DNA of 15,712 bases from positions 17,674 through 33,385 of the forward strand of contig PMAM01000109.1 of the NCBI GenBank assembly GCA_003152595.1, read 5' to 3'. The position numbers and the translations under genes were made by a program. Below the pieces are notes generated by a model that had not been told where the DNA came from, ran no database searches, and saw only the letters and a program-made list of their open reading frames with translations. Position 1 is the first letter of the stretch; each line of letters starts with the position of its first letter. Source of the DNA: Acidobacterium sp. (GTDB lineage Bacteria; Acidobacteriota; Terriglobia; Terriglobales; Acidobacteriaceae). Of this stretch, positions 6,570 to 14,523 are shown piece after piece.

Positions 6570-7655
6570 CTATGGCCTTTCTCTCAATGCTGCGACGTTG
6601 CGATTGGCGCCGGGCGGCAGACCGCCCAGGTACATGTAGCTGAGGGAGCCGGCCTGGGCGAGGATCGACGCGAGAGCCGGATCGGGAAAGCGCGACTGCC
6701 AGATGACGCCCCAGCTGATCTGCTCGGCGGCGGGCGCGCCCTGCGTGGGCGTGTCCTGGGGAATGCCGGTGGCTTTCTCGAAAAACTGGTTGTTCTTCAG
6801 GCCATCGACGCAGAGGCGTTCAAGGCGCGCGAGTGCGTGGTCGCGCTCCGCGTAGAGGTCGAGGCCGTTGACCTGGCCGAACTCCGCGATGTAGACAAGG
6901 GGCGAAAGCGCGAAGAGGTGATAGTGCAGAGCACGCTGGCCGCGCGCCATTTCCAGCGGCATGGATCCGTCGGGCTGAATTTGAGCGATGCCTGCGCGAT
7001 AGCCAGCGACAGCCCAGTCGAAAAGCTTGTTGTCGTTGACGGCCACACCAGCAGCGACGGCCTCGACACCAGCCCAGTACAGGTGATTGTTGAGCGCATG
7101 GGAGGAGTCGTAGAAGTCGACCGTTTGGCGCGTGACACTGACAATCCAGGGAGCCACAAGGTCATGGAGTTCTGGGGTCTCGAGGCCGCTGTCGCGGACT
7201 TTGAGCCAGCTGATGGCGATGGCTCCGATGACCCAGCCCTGTACGTAGTAAGCCTGGTGCGAGGACATCTTTCCAGTAAGGACGCCGTCGCGGGCGGCGG
7301 CTTCGATGTGGCTCAGAGCGCAGGCCGCGGCGGCACGGCTGCCGGTGGAACGCCAGGCGTCGGCGGCATCGACGATGACCTGGCCGAGATTTTTGTAAGG
7401 ACCGGAGCTTTCGGAGTAGGCCTTCCACCTGGCCGGATCGATGATGGAGGATTTGCTGTCGGAGTAGAAGCCGTCGGTTGTCAGGTTGGGCGACAGGTGA
7501 ACGATGGGCGGGCAAGTGTAAGGCGCATCGGTTGCTGTGACGGGGTGACCGTCCCAGGGAGACTGGAGAGGCGCGGCTCCGGCCACAGAGGCAAACAACA
7601 GAGCGATACCGGCGATGGCTGGGGCGAGGATGCGGGTTGTTCTTCTAGTGCGCAT
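6570..7655 (-). CDS. PL5 (alginate-lyase family) polyuronate lyase, exported
   Basis: The protein has 361 residues. The start chosen is ATG 7655, giving a Sec signal MRTRRTTRILAPAIAGIALL with cleavage near AGA-AP (27-28); an upstream frame to 7757 is overlap with the cupin gene. The fold is the alpha-barrel of PL5 alginate lyases such as Sphingomonas A1-III and AlgL. Motifs are NNHLYW (189-194) and PDGSMPLEMARGQRALHYHLFAL (228-250). Asn190, His191, Arg238 and Tyr245 keep the same spacing as the catalytic N191/H192/R239/Y246 I recall for A1-III, so the enzyme should be active. The family cuts 1,4-linked mannuronate, and some members cut glucuronan, by beta-elimination, leaving 4,5-unsaturated uronyl ends. 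Given the GH105 and GH29 neighbours, the true polymer may not be alginate. The gene overlaps the 3' end of the cupin gene by 11 bases and precedes iclR by two. Confidence 0.87.
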   Translation of the reverse strand: MRTRRTTRILAPAIAGIALLFASVAGAAPLQSPWDGHPVTATDAPYTCPPIVHLSPNLTTDGFYSDSKSSIIDPARWKAYSESSGPYKNLGQVIVDAADAWRSTGSRAAAACALSHIEAAARDGVLTGKMSSHQAYYVQGWVIGAIAISWLKVRDSGLETPELHDLVAPWIVSVTRQTVDFYDSSHALNNHLYWAGVEAVAAGVAVNDNKLFDWAVAGYRAGIAQIQPDGSMPLEMARGQRALHYHLFALSPLVYIAEFGQVNGLDLYAERDHALARLERLCVDGLKNNQFFEKATGIPQDTPTQGAPAAEQISWGVIWQSRFPDPALASILAQAGSLSYMYLGGLPPGANRNVAALRERP

Positions 7656-7986
7656 AGTCCTCGCGACAGGGAACGAAGAAGTCGAGGACTTCAGACTCGG
7701 CGAGGGCGCTGGCCTCGTGCTCCATGCCGCCGGGGACGATGAAGCTGTCGCCGGCATGGGCGTCGAAGGTGTCTGTACCGCAGATGAAGTGGATGTGCCC
7801 GCGGACCACGTAAACCATCTGCTCGTGCGGATGGGAGTGGCGGGCGCCGTGCCAGCCGGGCTGCATGTAATGCCGGACCAGCATCATGCCTGGGTTGAAG
7901 GCGAGCACCTGCCGGGTCAGGCCCTGTTCGGGATGCGTCGTGTTCACGCTGCCTGCGCTGATGCAGCCGCTGAATCCCTCGCTCAT
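7645..7986 (-). CDS. kdgF: KdgF-type cupin, unsaturated monouronate linearising enzyme
   Basis: This is a single small cupin of 113 residues with no signal peptide, so it is cytoplasmic. The metal site is visible: H50, H52 and Q56 in RHSHPHEQ, and H90 in PGGMEHEA. The tail LDFFVPCREDY supplies the D102, F104 and R108 pattern that I recall as important in characterised KdgF. KdgF opens the 4,5-unsaturated monouronates released from pectin or alginate into the linear keto form that feeds the DKI/KDG route. The family also contains many unassigned cupins, but the tail motif and linkage to a polyuronate lyase support this call. It is the first gene of a kdgF-lyase-iclR operon. GGAGGT (7989-7994) lies only two bases before the ATG, an unusually short spacing. 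A candidate promoter lies 67-104 bases upstream. Confidence 0.8.
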   Translation of the reverse strand: MSEGFSGCISAGSVNTTHPEQGLTRQVLAFNPGMMLVRHYMQPGWHGARHSHPHEQMVYVVRGHIHFICGTDTFDAHAGDSFIVPGGMEHEASALAESEVLDFFVPCREDYAH

Positions 7987-7988
7987 CG

Positions 7989-7994
7989 ACCTCC
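7989..7994 (-). promoter_or_regulatory. Very close Shine-Dalgarno of the cupin gene
   Basis: On the minus strand GGAGGT is followed by CG and the ATG at 7986. A perfect core so close to the start is unusual. Either initiation is inefficient or only the GGAG part is used. Confidence 0.5.
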
Positions 7995-8052
7995 GATCGG
8001 CAGCGCGATAAGGAAGGCATGCCTCCTCTGCGATGCCCGGAACAACTGGATG

Positions 8053-8090
8053 ATTCTTCTCGTCTCGTTACTGGATTGTCAACGGAAGTG
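8053..8090 (-). promoter_or_regulatory. Candidate sigma-70 promoter of the kdgF-lyase-iclR operon with shared upstream box
   Basis: On the minus strand CACTTCCG (8090-8083) runs directly into a perfect -35 TTGACA (8082-8077), then an 18-bp spacer and AAGAAT (8058-8053) as a 4/6 match to the -10. The predicted start of transcription is about 60 bases before the cupin ATG. The 14-mer CACTTCCGTTGACA recurs exactly before the receptor gene (13012-13025), with the same spacer and a near-identical -10. The CACTTCCG part is a candidate operator, perhaps for the linked IclR protein. Confidence 0.6.
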
Positions 8091-8221
8091 TCACGAATCT
8101 GCGCAGCGCGTCTCGCATGTGGAGATGTGAACGCGGACCCAGTCAATGAACGAGGTATAAAGCCTCCGGCGGCCCACAGGTCGATACGCCGCGCGGCGAA
8201 CAGACTTGACAGGGACGAGGA

Positions 8222-9373
8222 TTACTTTGTCATCTGCGCGAGCTCGGAGCCTGCCATAAGAAATGCGCCAACGCCGTAGACATAACTCGACGAGGGTTTG
8301 AATTGGTCCGGCGCTGCACCGATGGGCTGAATGGAACCGAGGCGGCCATCCTGGTAGATGTGAGTCAGCATGCCGCGCCAGGCTTTGGCGACGACGGGCA
8401 TGTAGGTCTTCCTGTCGAGAAAACCCTGATGGATACCCCACGCCATCGCGAAAGTATAGAAAGCCGTGCCGGAGATTTCTGGAGAACGATAGGCATCGGG
8501 ATCGAGAAGACCGGAGCGCCACAGGCCGTCCCCAGGCTGCAGCGCGGCGATCCGGGCCGCCATGTCGCGATACTGGGTGACATATTTGGCACGCTGCGGG
8601 TAGTCCTGAGGCATTCGCTCCAGAACCAGAGCGAGGCCGGCGAGAACCCAGCCGTTGCCGCGCGACCAGAAGATCTTCTGGCCGTTGGGCTCGTGCATGG
8701 TGAGGAAGCGATCGTCGCGGAAGTAGAGATGCTCCTGCGGATCGTAGAGAGCCTTCGTGGTGAGCGACCACTCGTGATCCATGAAGTCGAGGTAGCGGCG
8801 ATCGCCAGTTGCGACGGAAAGCTGCGCGAGGACGGGCGGCGCCATGTAGAGCGCATCGCACCACCACCACAGATTCTTCTGCGGATCATCGGGACGGGCG
8901 AGGAGCTTATCGAAATTGTCTTTGGTAGGCGCGAGGTGATCGGGGTTGTGATCTTCGGCGTAGAAGGTGAGATACGTGAGGCCGATGTGTTCGTCGTCGG
9001 CATGTTCGAGACGCGGACCGAGCTGCCAGTGATTTTCGTTGGCGATTTGAAGAACGCGGTCGTGGTAGATCGGGTCGCCGGTCGCGCGGGAGGCGGCGAG
9101 CATTCCGTCGTAGAGCGCGGCGTAGGTCCAGTCGATGTTGTAGCGGCCTTCGGCGTGGTGAAGCTGCCAGTCGGCGACGAGCTTCATCGCTTTGAGAATC
9201 GCGGCGCGTTTCATCGTCGGGGAAAGATTGGTGGCGAGGGGGCCGGGATTGTCGGGCTCATCGCCGGCGGCTGCGCGTTCCGGATCGGTAGGGGACGGCG
9301 TGTTCTGAGCGGGTGCGGGGAGACGCAGGGCCAGGGCAAGACAGAGCAGGAGAAAAGGCAGGATTCGTTTCAT
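8222..9373 (-). CDS. GH105 unsaturated uronyl (rhamnogalacturonyl) hydrolase, exported
   Basis: The protein has 383 residues. I start at ATG 9373, where MKRILPFLLLCLALALRLPAPAQ is a clear signal peptide ending near residue 22; the longer frame to 9454 has no such support. The (alpha/alpha)6 barrel of YteR/YesR-type enzymes is shown by YNIDWTYAALYDGM (78-91), WWWCDALYMAPPVLAQL (169-185, D173 matching the catalytic Asp of YteR), FWSRGNGWVLAGLALVLE (235-252), RSPEISGTAFYTFAMAWGI (296-314) and a closing YVYGVGAFLMAGSEL. The family hydrolyses the glycosidic bond of a 4,5-unsaturated uronic acid by hydrating its double bond, acting on lyase products of rhamnogalacturonan, ulvan and similar glycans. 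It follows the receptor gene by 104 bases on the same strand, with a strong hairpin between. It should act after the PL5 lyase in the periplasm. Confidence 0.9.
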   Translation of the reverse strand: MKRILPFLLLCLALALRLPAPAQNTPSPTDPERAAAGDEPDNPGPLATNLSPTMKRAAILKAMKLVADWQLHHAEGRYNIDWTYAALYDGMLAASRATGDPIYHDRVLQIANENHWQLGPRLEHADDEHIGLTYLTFYAEDHNPDHLAPTKDNFDKLLARPDDPQKNLWWWCDALYMAPPVLAQLSVATGDRRYLDFMDHEWSLTTKALYDPQEHLYFRDDRFLTMHEPNGQKIFWSRGNGWVLAGLALVLERMPQDYPQRAKYVTQYRDMAARIAALQPGDGLWRSGLLDPDAYRSPEISGTAFYTFAMAWGIHQGFLDRKTYMPVVAKAWRGMLTHIYQDGRLGSIQPIGAAPDQFKPSSSYVYGVGAFLMAGSELAQMTK

Positions 9374-9423
9374 GGAAGCGGGACCGTGTTGGCTTGCAGT
9401 TGCGCGTGGGTACAGGCGAGAAG

Positions 9424-9459
9424 GCGGCATGCTCGCTGATGATGACAGAAGCATGCCGC
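9424..9459 (-). terminator. Strong stem-loop between the TonB receptor and GH105 genes
   Basis: GCGGCATGC and its exact complement GCATGCCGC are separated by 18 bases, beginning 18 bases after the receptor stop. On the minus strand the stem is followed by CTTCTCGCC rather than a clean T-run. It may therefore be a partial terminator or an mRNA-end stabiliser that sets GH105 expression below that of the receptor. Confidence 0.45.
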
Positions 9460-9477
9460 GCTCGAGGTGGTTAGTGG

Positions 9478-12400
9478 TTAGAAAGTAAGCCGCGCTCCGA
9501 CCTGGATGAGGCGCGGGCTGGCAGCCGCAGTGATAACACCGAAGGTCGAGGAACTGGGCTTGGCGCCAACCGTCGGAGGAGGACCACTGGAGCCAGGCGC
9601 ATTGAGGCTGACCATGTTGAAGGCATTGGTGGCTTCACCGCGAATCTGGAAGACGAAGCGCTCGAAGTGGATGTCGCGGAAGACGCCCAGATCGATGTCG
9701 CGGTAACCGGGCGCGCGCAGATAGTCGCGGGGGGTATTGCCGTCGGCTCCTCCAGGACCGATGCCACCGGGGACGCCAGGCCCATTGGCGACGAAGGCTG
9801 CAGTGTTGAACCACTCATAGCGAGATGTCTGGCGGCTGCGATGCGGATCGAGGAAGGCATCGACGCCGGCCACCAGATCCGGACGGCTGTGGTTCTGGCT
9901 GTCGAGGTTCTTGTTGCTGCCGGTGGTGACTTCGAACGGCGTGCCGCTGTGCAGGCTGACGATGGGCGAGATGGTCCAGCCGTTGACGATCTGCTTCACG
10001 ACGCTGGATCCCCTGAAGTAGTCGATGTTCCACAGACCGGAAATGCTGGCCATGTGGCGCTGATCGTCATCCATCGGTCCGCGCTCCTCCCACAGGTTGT
10101 TCCAGTCCTGCGCGGTGGCGATTCCAATGGCCGACTCGTTCGCACTCTGGAAGGAATGGCTCCAGACGTAGTAGCCGTTGAGGAGAAGGTTGTGGGTGAG
10201 GGGCCGGTTGGCCGAGACCTGCAGCGAGTGATACGACGCGGTCTGGTTGGAGGCGAGATAGATGTTCTGGCCCAGAACGCCGGGATCGTAAGGACGGCGA
10301 TTGTTGATGCTGGTTTGTGAGGTGCTCGCGCCGGGCGCATAGGGCGCGTAGTTGTCATCGATCATGATGGGAACGCGGTGAGAAAGCGTTCCGACATAGG
10401 CTGTGGTCAGCGTTACATGCTTTGGCAGCTCGCGCTGAATGGATGTGTTGACCTGGTAGATATAGGGCCAGCGATAGTTGACGCCGATGGTTTCAATGCT
10501 GGCCGCGGGAAGGAAGCGCGGGCTCTTCGGATCGTAGACATACGGGAACGGGTCGCCGGTGGGGAAGGAGGCAGCGCTCCCGTAGACGTTGCTGAAGGAC
10601 GCGATGGAGTTGAAGGTCTGGCGTACCGCGAAGGGCTGCGCGTTGCCGGGCTGGTTCCACTCATTGTCGCTGATCGCGCCGTAGAAGACGCCGGCGCCGG
10701 CACGGAAGGAGGTTTTGCCGTCGCCGAAGGGATCCCATGCAAAGCCGATGCGCGGCGAGACGTGATACCAGGCAGGACTGACGATGCCGCGCGCCACGCC
10801 CTTATCGTTAGGAAAAAGCATACCGAGCGGCGCTGAGGGAACGACGGTGGACTGAACGCCGGGCACGAAGGTAGCGGTCAGGTTGCTGGACTCCACGGGA
10901 GGCGTGTCGACGTCCCAGCGCACGCCGAGATTCGCGATGAAGCGCGGTGTGATGCGGTAGTTATCCTGGACAAACAGGGCGGTGTGCCAGGCGCTTTCCA
11001 GCGTGTGGTAGGGCGTGTCCTGCTCCATGGTGTTGACCTGGCCGGTGACGAAATCGGAGAGGGCGTTGCCGGTGGTGGTGGGGGCGGAATTCTGGAAGGT
11101 GAAGACGCCGAAGTTATAAAGGTTGCCGACGAACATGCCTTTGTCGAGGGCTAACTCCCCGCCAAAGTCGAAGGTGTGCTTGCCCTTGACCATGCTGATC
11201 ATGTCGCGGACGGAATAGAAGTCCGTGGTGGTCACGGGTCCGGCCAGCGCACCGCCAACGGCGAAGTAGCCGGAGACGGTGAGCTCCGGAAGAGCGGAGG
11301 GACCCTGGATGGTGAAGGTCGAGCCGAGCTGGCCGAGGTTGGTGGTCGGCAGGTTGACGCGGCCACCGGCGGCGCGCACAAAGGTGACCCATGCCTGGTT
11401 GGCAGTGTTCGCGTTGAAGGTGTGAACGTCGCTGATGTTGACGTTGGTCTGTCCGGTGTAGGACTGATTGATATCCCAGTTGAAATTGCCGTTGCCGAAG
11501 GCATTCTGCGTGGTCTTGACGTAGAAGTACGTCAGAGCCACGTGATCTTTTTCGCCGATGGTCTGGTCGTATTTACCCAGATACTCATTCTCATCGGTGG
11601 GACCGGTGAAGAAACCTTTCCACTGATTTCCGGCGCTGTTCGGCAGCGGGATGAGCTTCTTCGAGTTCATCATGTTTCCGGCGGCAACATCGAGAAGGCT
11701 CACCGGGATGCAGTTCGGTTTGGCCACCTGGCAGTTGGGCGAGCTGTTGGTTCCGGAGACCGGGGTTTTGGTGCCGGGCATATCGACCGTGAACGAGTCG
11801 GCGGTGAAGTCGCCAAGGCGCTCGGCTGCGGTGGGCACCACGCCGCCGCTCAGGAACTGGCCGACGACCTGACGCAATCCGGCATAACTGAAGAAGAAGA
11901 ATGCCTTGTCATGACGGACAGGACCACCGATGACGCCGCCGAAGTTGTTGCGATGATAGGGAGCGTTGAGAGTCGAGTTCCACGGAGTGGCGTTGAAGTC
12001 GGTATTGCGGTTGAACTCGAAGAGCGAGCCGTGGAACTGATTGGTTCCCGATTTCGTGACAGCGGTGACCACCGCCGCGGAGAGACGGCCGTACTGCGCG
12101 GAGAAGTTGCTGGTCTCCACCCGGAATTCTTCAAGCGCATCCGGGTTGGGCAGTTGGTTGTCGTAGTTCCGAATGCCGGACATGTTGAGGCCGCCATCGA
12201 GATAGAAACTCACCTCGGGATTGCCGGCGTCGATGGAGCCGTTCACCTGTACGTCGGCTGAGGGCAGGCCGATGATAAAGTTCGGCGTGCCGTTGGGGTT
12301 CGAGGCTGCGCTGGCACTATTGGCCTGAACGCCGGGCGTGAGCGAGAGTTCCGCATAGGCATTGCGGTTGACCAGAGGCAGACCGACGATCTCGACCGGC

Positions 12401-12867
12401 TGAATGGTTCTGCCCAGCTCGGCGCTGGTGGTATTCACAGTAGGTGGCGCGGCGGTGACGGTGACCACCTGGGTCTGAGCGCCCACCGTGAGGGCGATGT
12501 CGACCGCCTGCACCTGATCGACAGAGAGAGTGATGTTCGACTGGACGGAGGTCTTGAATCCCGCCGCCTTGACCTGGACTGTATAAGTGCCGACGGGCAG
12601 ATAGTCGATGCGATATTCGCCGTATTCATTGGCAGTAACGGAACGGGAGAAACCAGTGGCGTCATTGGTGGCTTTGATGGCGGCTCCGCTGATCACGGCG
12701 CCGGATGAATCCTTGACGGTTCCGGTGATCGAGGCTGTGATTTGCTGCGCCTGACCCGGCAGTGCGGCGCCCAGCAGGATCAGCAGTGCGCCTGCCACAG
12801 CGGTGAGGATTCCGCGACGTGCGCGGATCCTGCAAGTATTTTCCGACCTCCCAAAATTGATGCTCAT
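9478..12867 (-). CDS. TonB-dependent receptor with carboxypeptidase-regulatory-like domain (Oar-like)
   Basis: The protein has 1,129 residues. ATG 12867 is chosen because AAGGAG (12874-12879) lies six bases upstream and a signal peptide follows (hydrophobic 19-35, cleavage near GQA-QQ at 40). Residues about 42-128 are a CarboxypepD_reg-like Ig-type domain (ITGTVKDSSGAVISGAAIKATN, GEYRIDYLPVGTYTVQVKAAGF). The plug follows (about 135-290), with DVQVNGSIDAGNPEVSFYLDGG, PDALEEFRVETSNFSAQYG and AAVVTAVTKSGTNQFHGSLFEF. The remainder is a long beta barrel with many aromatic strand ends (PRFIANLGVRWDVDTPP, PRIGFAWDPFGDGKTSFRAG) and a C-terminal Phe (GARLTF) for outer-membrane assembly. Such receptors are the usual large-ligand importers of Acidobacteria. 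With lyase and glycosidase genes on both sides, the likely cargo is an oligosaccharide. No SusD-like partner is present. GH105 follows on the same strand; GH29 is divergent. Confidence 0.92.
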   Translation of the reverse strand: MSINFGRSENTCRIRARRGILTAVAGALLILLGAALPGQAQQITASITGTVKDSSGAVISGAAIKATNDATGFSRSVTANEYGEYRIDYLPVGTYTVQVKAAGFKTSVQSNITLSVDQVQAVDIALTVGAQTQVVTVTAAPPTVNTTSAELGRTIQPVEIVGLPLVNRNAYAELSLTPGVQANSASAASNPNGTPNFIIGLPSADVQVNGSIDAGNPEVSFYLDGGLNMSGIRNYDNQLPNPDALEEFRVETSNFSAQYGRLSAAVVTAVTKSGTNQFHGSLFEFNRNTDFNATPWNSTLNAPYHRNNFGGVIGGPVRHDKAFFFFSYAGLRQVVGQFLSGGVVPTAAERLGDFTADSFTVDMPGTKTPVSGTNSSPNCQVAKPNCIPVSLLDVAAGNMMNSKKLIPLPNSAGNQWKGFFTGPTDENEYLGKYDQTIGEKDHVALTYFYVKTTQNAFGNGNFNWDINQSYTGQTNVNISDVHTFNANTANQAWVTFVRAAGGRVNLPTTNLGQLGSTFTIQGPSALPELTVSGYFAVGGALAGPVTTTDFYSVRDMISMVKGKHTFDFGGELALDKGMFVGNLYNFGVFTFQNSAPTTTGNALSDFVTGQVNTMEQDTPYHTLESAWHTALFVQDNYRITPRFIANLGVRWDVDTPPVESSNLTATFVPGVQSTVVPSAPLGMLFPNDKGVARGIVSPAWYHVSPRIGFAWDPFGDGKTSFRAGAGVFYGAISDNEWNQPGNAQPFAVRQTFNSIASFSNVYGSAASFPTGDPFPYVYDPKSPRFLPAASIETIGVNYRWPYIYQVNTSIQRELPKHVTLTTAYVGTLSHRVPIMIDDNYAPYAPGASTSQTSINNRRPYDPGVLGQNIYLASNQTASYHSLQVSANRPLTHNLLLNGYYVWSHSFQSANESAIGIATAQDWNNLWEERGPMDDDQRHMASISGLWNIDYFRGSSVVKQIVNGWTISPIVSLHSGTPFEVTTGSNKNLDSQNHSRPDLVAGVDAFLDPHRSRQTSRYEWFNTAAFVANGPGVPGGIGPGGADGNTPRDYLRAPGYRDIDLGVFRDIHFERFVFQIRGEATNAFNMVSLNAPGSSGPPPTVGAKPSSSTFGVITAAASPRLIQVGARLTF

Positions 12868-12950
12868 TTGCCGCTCCTTTTCTACGGTTGTGCTGCGGTC
12901 AATCGGGATACGCCCGTTCTTATTGGCCTTTTCAATGGCATAACTTGTGT

Positions 12951-12967
12951 GGGGCACACGATGCCCC
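12951..12967 (-). promoter_or_regulatory. Hairpin in the predicted leader of the receptor mRNA
   Basis: GGGGCA (12951-12956) and TGCCCC (12962-12967) form a perfect six-base stem with a five-base loop. If transcription starts near 12981 as the promoter predicts, the hairpin lies near the 5' end of a leader of about 114 bases, where it could protect the mRNA or act as a dyad operator. Confidence 0.35.
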
Positions 12968-12987
12968 CGCAGAACATGCCGAGGGTC

Positions 12988-13025
12988 ATTCTCGAAACCG
13001 CGATCAAGGGGTGTCAACGGAAGTG
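12988..13025 (-). promoter_or_regulatory. Candidate sigma-70 promoter of the TonB-receptor gene with shared upstream box
   Basis: The minus strand reads CACTTCCG then TTGACA (13017-13012), an 18-bp spacer and GAGAAT (12993-12988). The first 14 bases match the kdgF-operon promoter exactly, and spacer length and -10 are conserved while the spacer sequence is not. That is what a shared promoter/operator would look like, as opposed to a recent duplication. It lies between divergent genes and could also influence GH29. Confidence 0.6.
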
Positions 13026-13167
13026 GCGAGTGAACGTACCGCAGCATGGGACACGCCGTGGATTTGCCGCGAATGGATGCATCAACGTTTGCTGCAATGA
13101 GTGAAGAGGTCGTTTGCGGTTTAGTATTGGCAACGGTTACATTCAGAAATCGGACAGTGGAGGAAGC

Positions 13168-14523
13168 GTGAAAAATCCCGAATTAACACGGCGGAGCCTG
13201 CTGAAGGGAACGGGCGCATCGCTGCTGGCGATGGGCGCAGGAGTGTCAGGTGCGGCGGGGACCGTGGCGGCACAGGAAACGACTGCGGCTACGATTCCGC
13301 TGCCGGGCGACAACAATCGCGACGAGCGCATGAAATGGTGGAAGGCGGCGCGCTTCGGGATGTTCATCCACTTCGGTGTGTACTCGACGATCGGGCGGCA
13401 TGAGTGGGTGATGGAGGATGAGGGCATACCGGTGGTGGAGTACGCGCCGCATGCGACGACGTTCCATCCCGCGCCGGGATCGCAGCGCGCATGGGCGCGA
13501 CTGGCGAAACAGGCGGGCATGAAGTACATGGTGATGACCAGCAAGCATCACGAGGGCTTCTGCAACTTCAACACGAAGCTGACGAATTACTGCGCGCCGA
13601 AACAGGGTCCGGGACGGGATCTGATTGGCGAATATGTGGAGGCGGCGCGTGCTGAGGGTCTGCGCGTGGGGTTCTACTACTCGCTGATGGACTGGCATCA
13701 TCCGGATGGAGCGCGCTGCGCGACGGATGAGGATGCGCGCAGGCGGTTTGTGGATTACACGCACGGGCTGATCCACGAACTGATGTCGAACTACGGGAAG
13801 CTCGACGTGTTGTGGTACGACGTGGCGTGGCCGTTGGATGCAAACGGGTGGGAGTCGGCACGCATGAACGAGATGGTTTTCCAGCTGCAGCCGGAGATCA
13901 TCGTGAACAACCGCAACAAGCTGCCGGGAGATTTCTCAACGCCAGAGCAGCACATCACGGCGGAGACGGGCGGCCGAGCGTGGGAAGCGTGCATGACGCT
14001 GAACGACAGCTGGGGCTATCAGGCGGCGGATGACAACTGGAAATCGTCGAAGACGGTAGTACGAAACCTGATCAGCTGCGTGCGCGACTCCGGTAATTAC
14101 TTGCTTAACGTCGGGCCGAAGCCGGATGGATCTGTGCCGGAGCCGTCGGTGCGCGTGCTGCGCGAGGTGGGCGAGTGGATGGCCGTGAACGGACACAGCA
14201 TCTACGACTGCGATCCGTGCCAGGTGCGGCGTTCGGACTACGCGAGTTTTACGCGCATTGGCAACACGCTGTACATGCACGTGCATTTCTGGCCAGGAGA
14301 ATACGTGGCGATTTCCGGACTGATGACGAAGGTGAAGTCGGCAAAGCTGGTGAAAACGGGGGCATCGGTGCCGTTTAAGCAGGATGAGTTCCGCGTGCGG
14401 TTCACGGATCTGCCGATGAAGGCGCCGGATACTCCGGTGACGACGATCGCGATTGAATGCGAGAGCGAGCCGACGCAGGACACGGACTTCGTGCGTAAGA
14501 ACAAGCCGCGCATGGGCGTGTGA
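13168..14523 (+). CDS. GH29 alpha-L-fucosidase, Tat-exported
   Basis: The protein has 451 residues from GTG 13168, which follows GGAGGA (13159-13164). An in-frame TTG at 13114 would add 18 residues ahead of the signal and is less likely. The N-terminus is a twin-arginine signal (ELTRRSLLKG, then a hydrophobic Ala/Gly-rich stretch ending near VAAQE). GH29 blocks are MKWWKAARFGMFIHFGVYS (55-73), MVMTSKHHEGFCNFNT (121-136), GLRVGFYYSLMDWH and LDVLWYDVAWP (212-222), where Asp218 is the expected nucleophile, then the late NYLLNVGPKPDGSVPEP. A small beta domain closes the protein. The family hydrolyses terminal alpha-L-fucose with retention. It is divergent from the receptor across 300 bases that contain the receptor's promoter. 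It should remove fucose side groups in the periplasm that would block the lyase or GH105. Linkage preference cannot be read from the sequence. Confidence 0.93.
   Translation: MKNPELTRRSLLKGTGASLLAMGAGVSGAAGTVAAQETTAATIPLPGDNNRDERMKWWKAARFGMFIHFGVYSTIGRHEWVMEDEGIPVVEYAPHATTFHPAPGSQRAWARLAKQAGMKYMVMTSKHHEGFCNFNTKLTNYCAPKQGPGRDLIGEYVEAARAEGLRVGFYYSLMDWHHPDGARCATDEDARRRFVDYTHGLIHELMSNYGKLDVLWYDVAWPLDANGWESARMNEMVFQLQPEIIVNNRNKLPGDFSTPEQHITAETGGRAWEACMTLNDSWGYQAADDNWKSSKTVVRNLISCVRDSGNYLLNVGPKPDGSVPEPSVRVLREVGEWMAVNGHSIYDCDPCQVRRSDYASFTRIGNTLYMHVHFWPGEYVAISGLMTKVKSAKLVKTGASVPFKQDEFRVRFTDLPMKAPDTPVTTIAIECESEPTQDTDFVRKNKPRMGV

Noticed and set aside
6561..7742. 393-codon plus-strand frame
   Set aside because: It is antisense to the PL5 lyase, has no domain-like sequence and is an expected shadow in GC-rich coding DNA. 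The minus-strand protein has full family motifs and a signal peptide.
8077..8095. TGTCA direct repeat (TGTCA-N7-TGTCA) as an operator
   Set aside because: The second copy is not conserved at the matching receptor promoter (TGGCG there), and neither site is palindromic, so only the 14-mer plus -10 is claimed.
8303..9439. 378-codon plus-strand frame
   Set aside because: It is antisense to GH105 and has no recognisable motif; GH105 motifs on the minus strand are unambiguous.
11176..12261. 361-codon plus-strand frame
   Set aside because: It is a mirror frame of the TonB receptor, with low-complexity Gly/Val/Glu/Asp content and no ribosome site.
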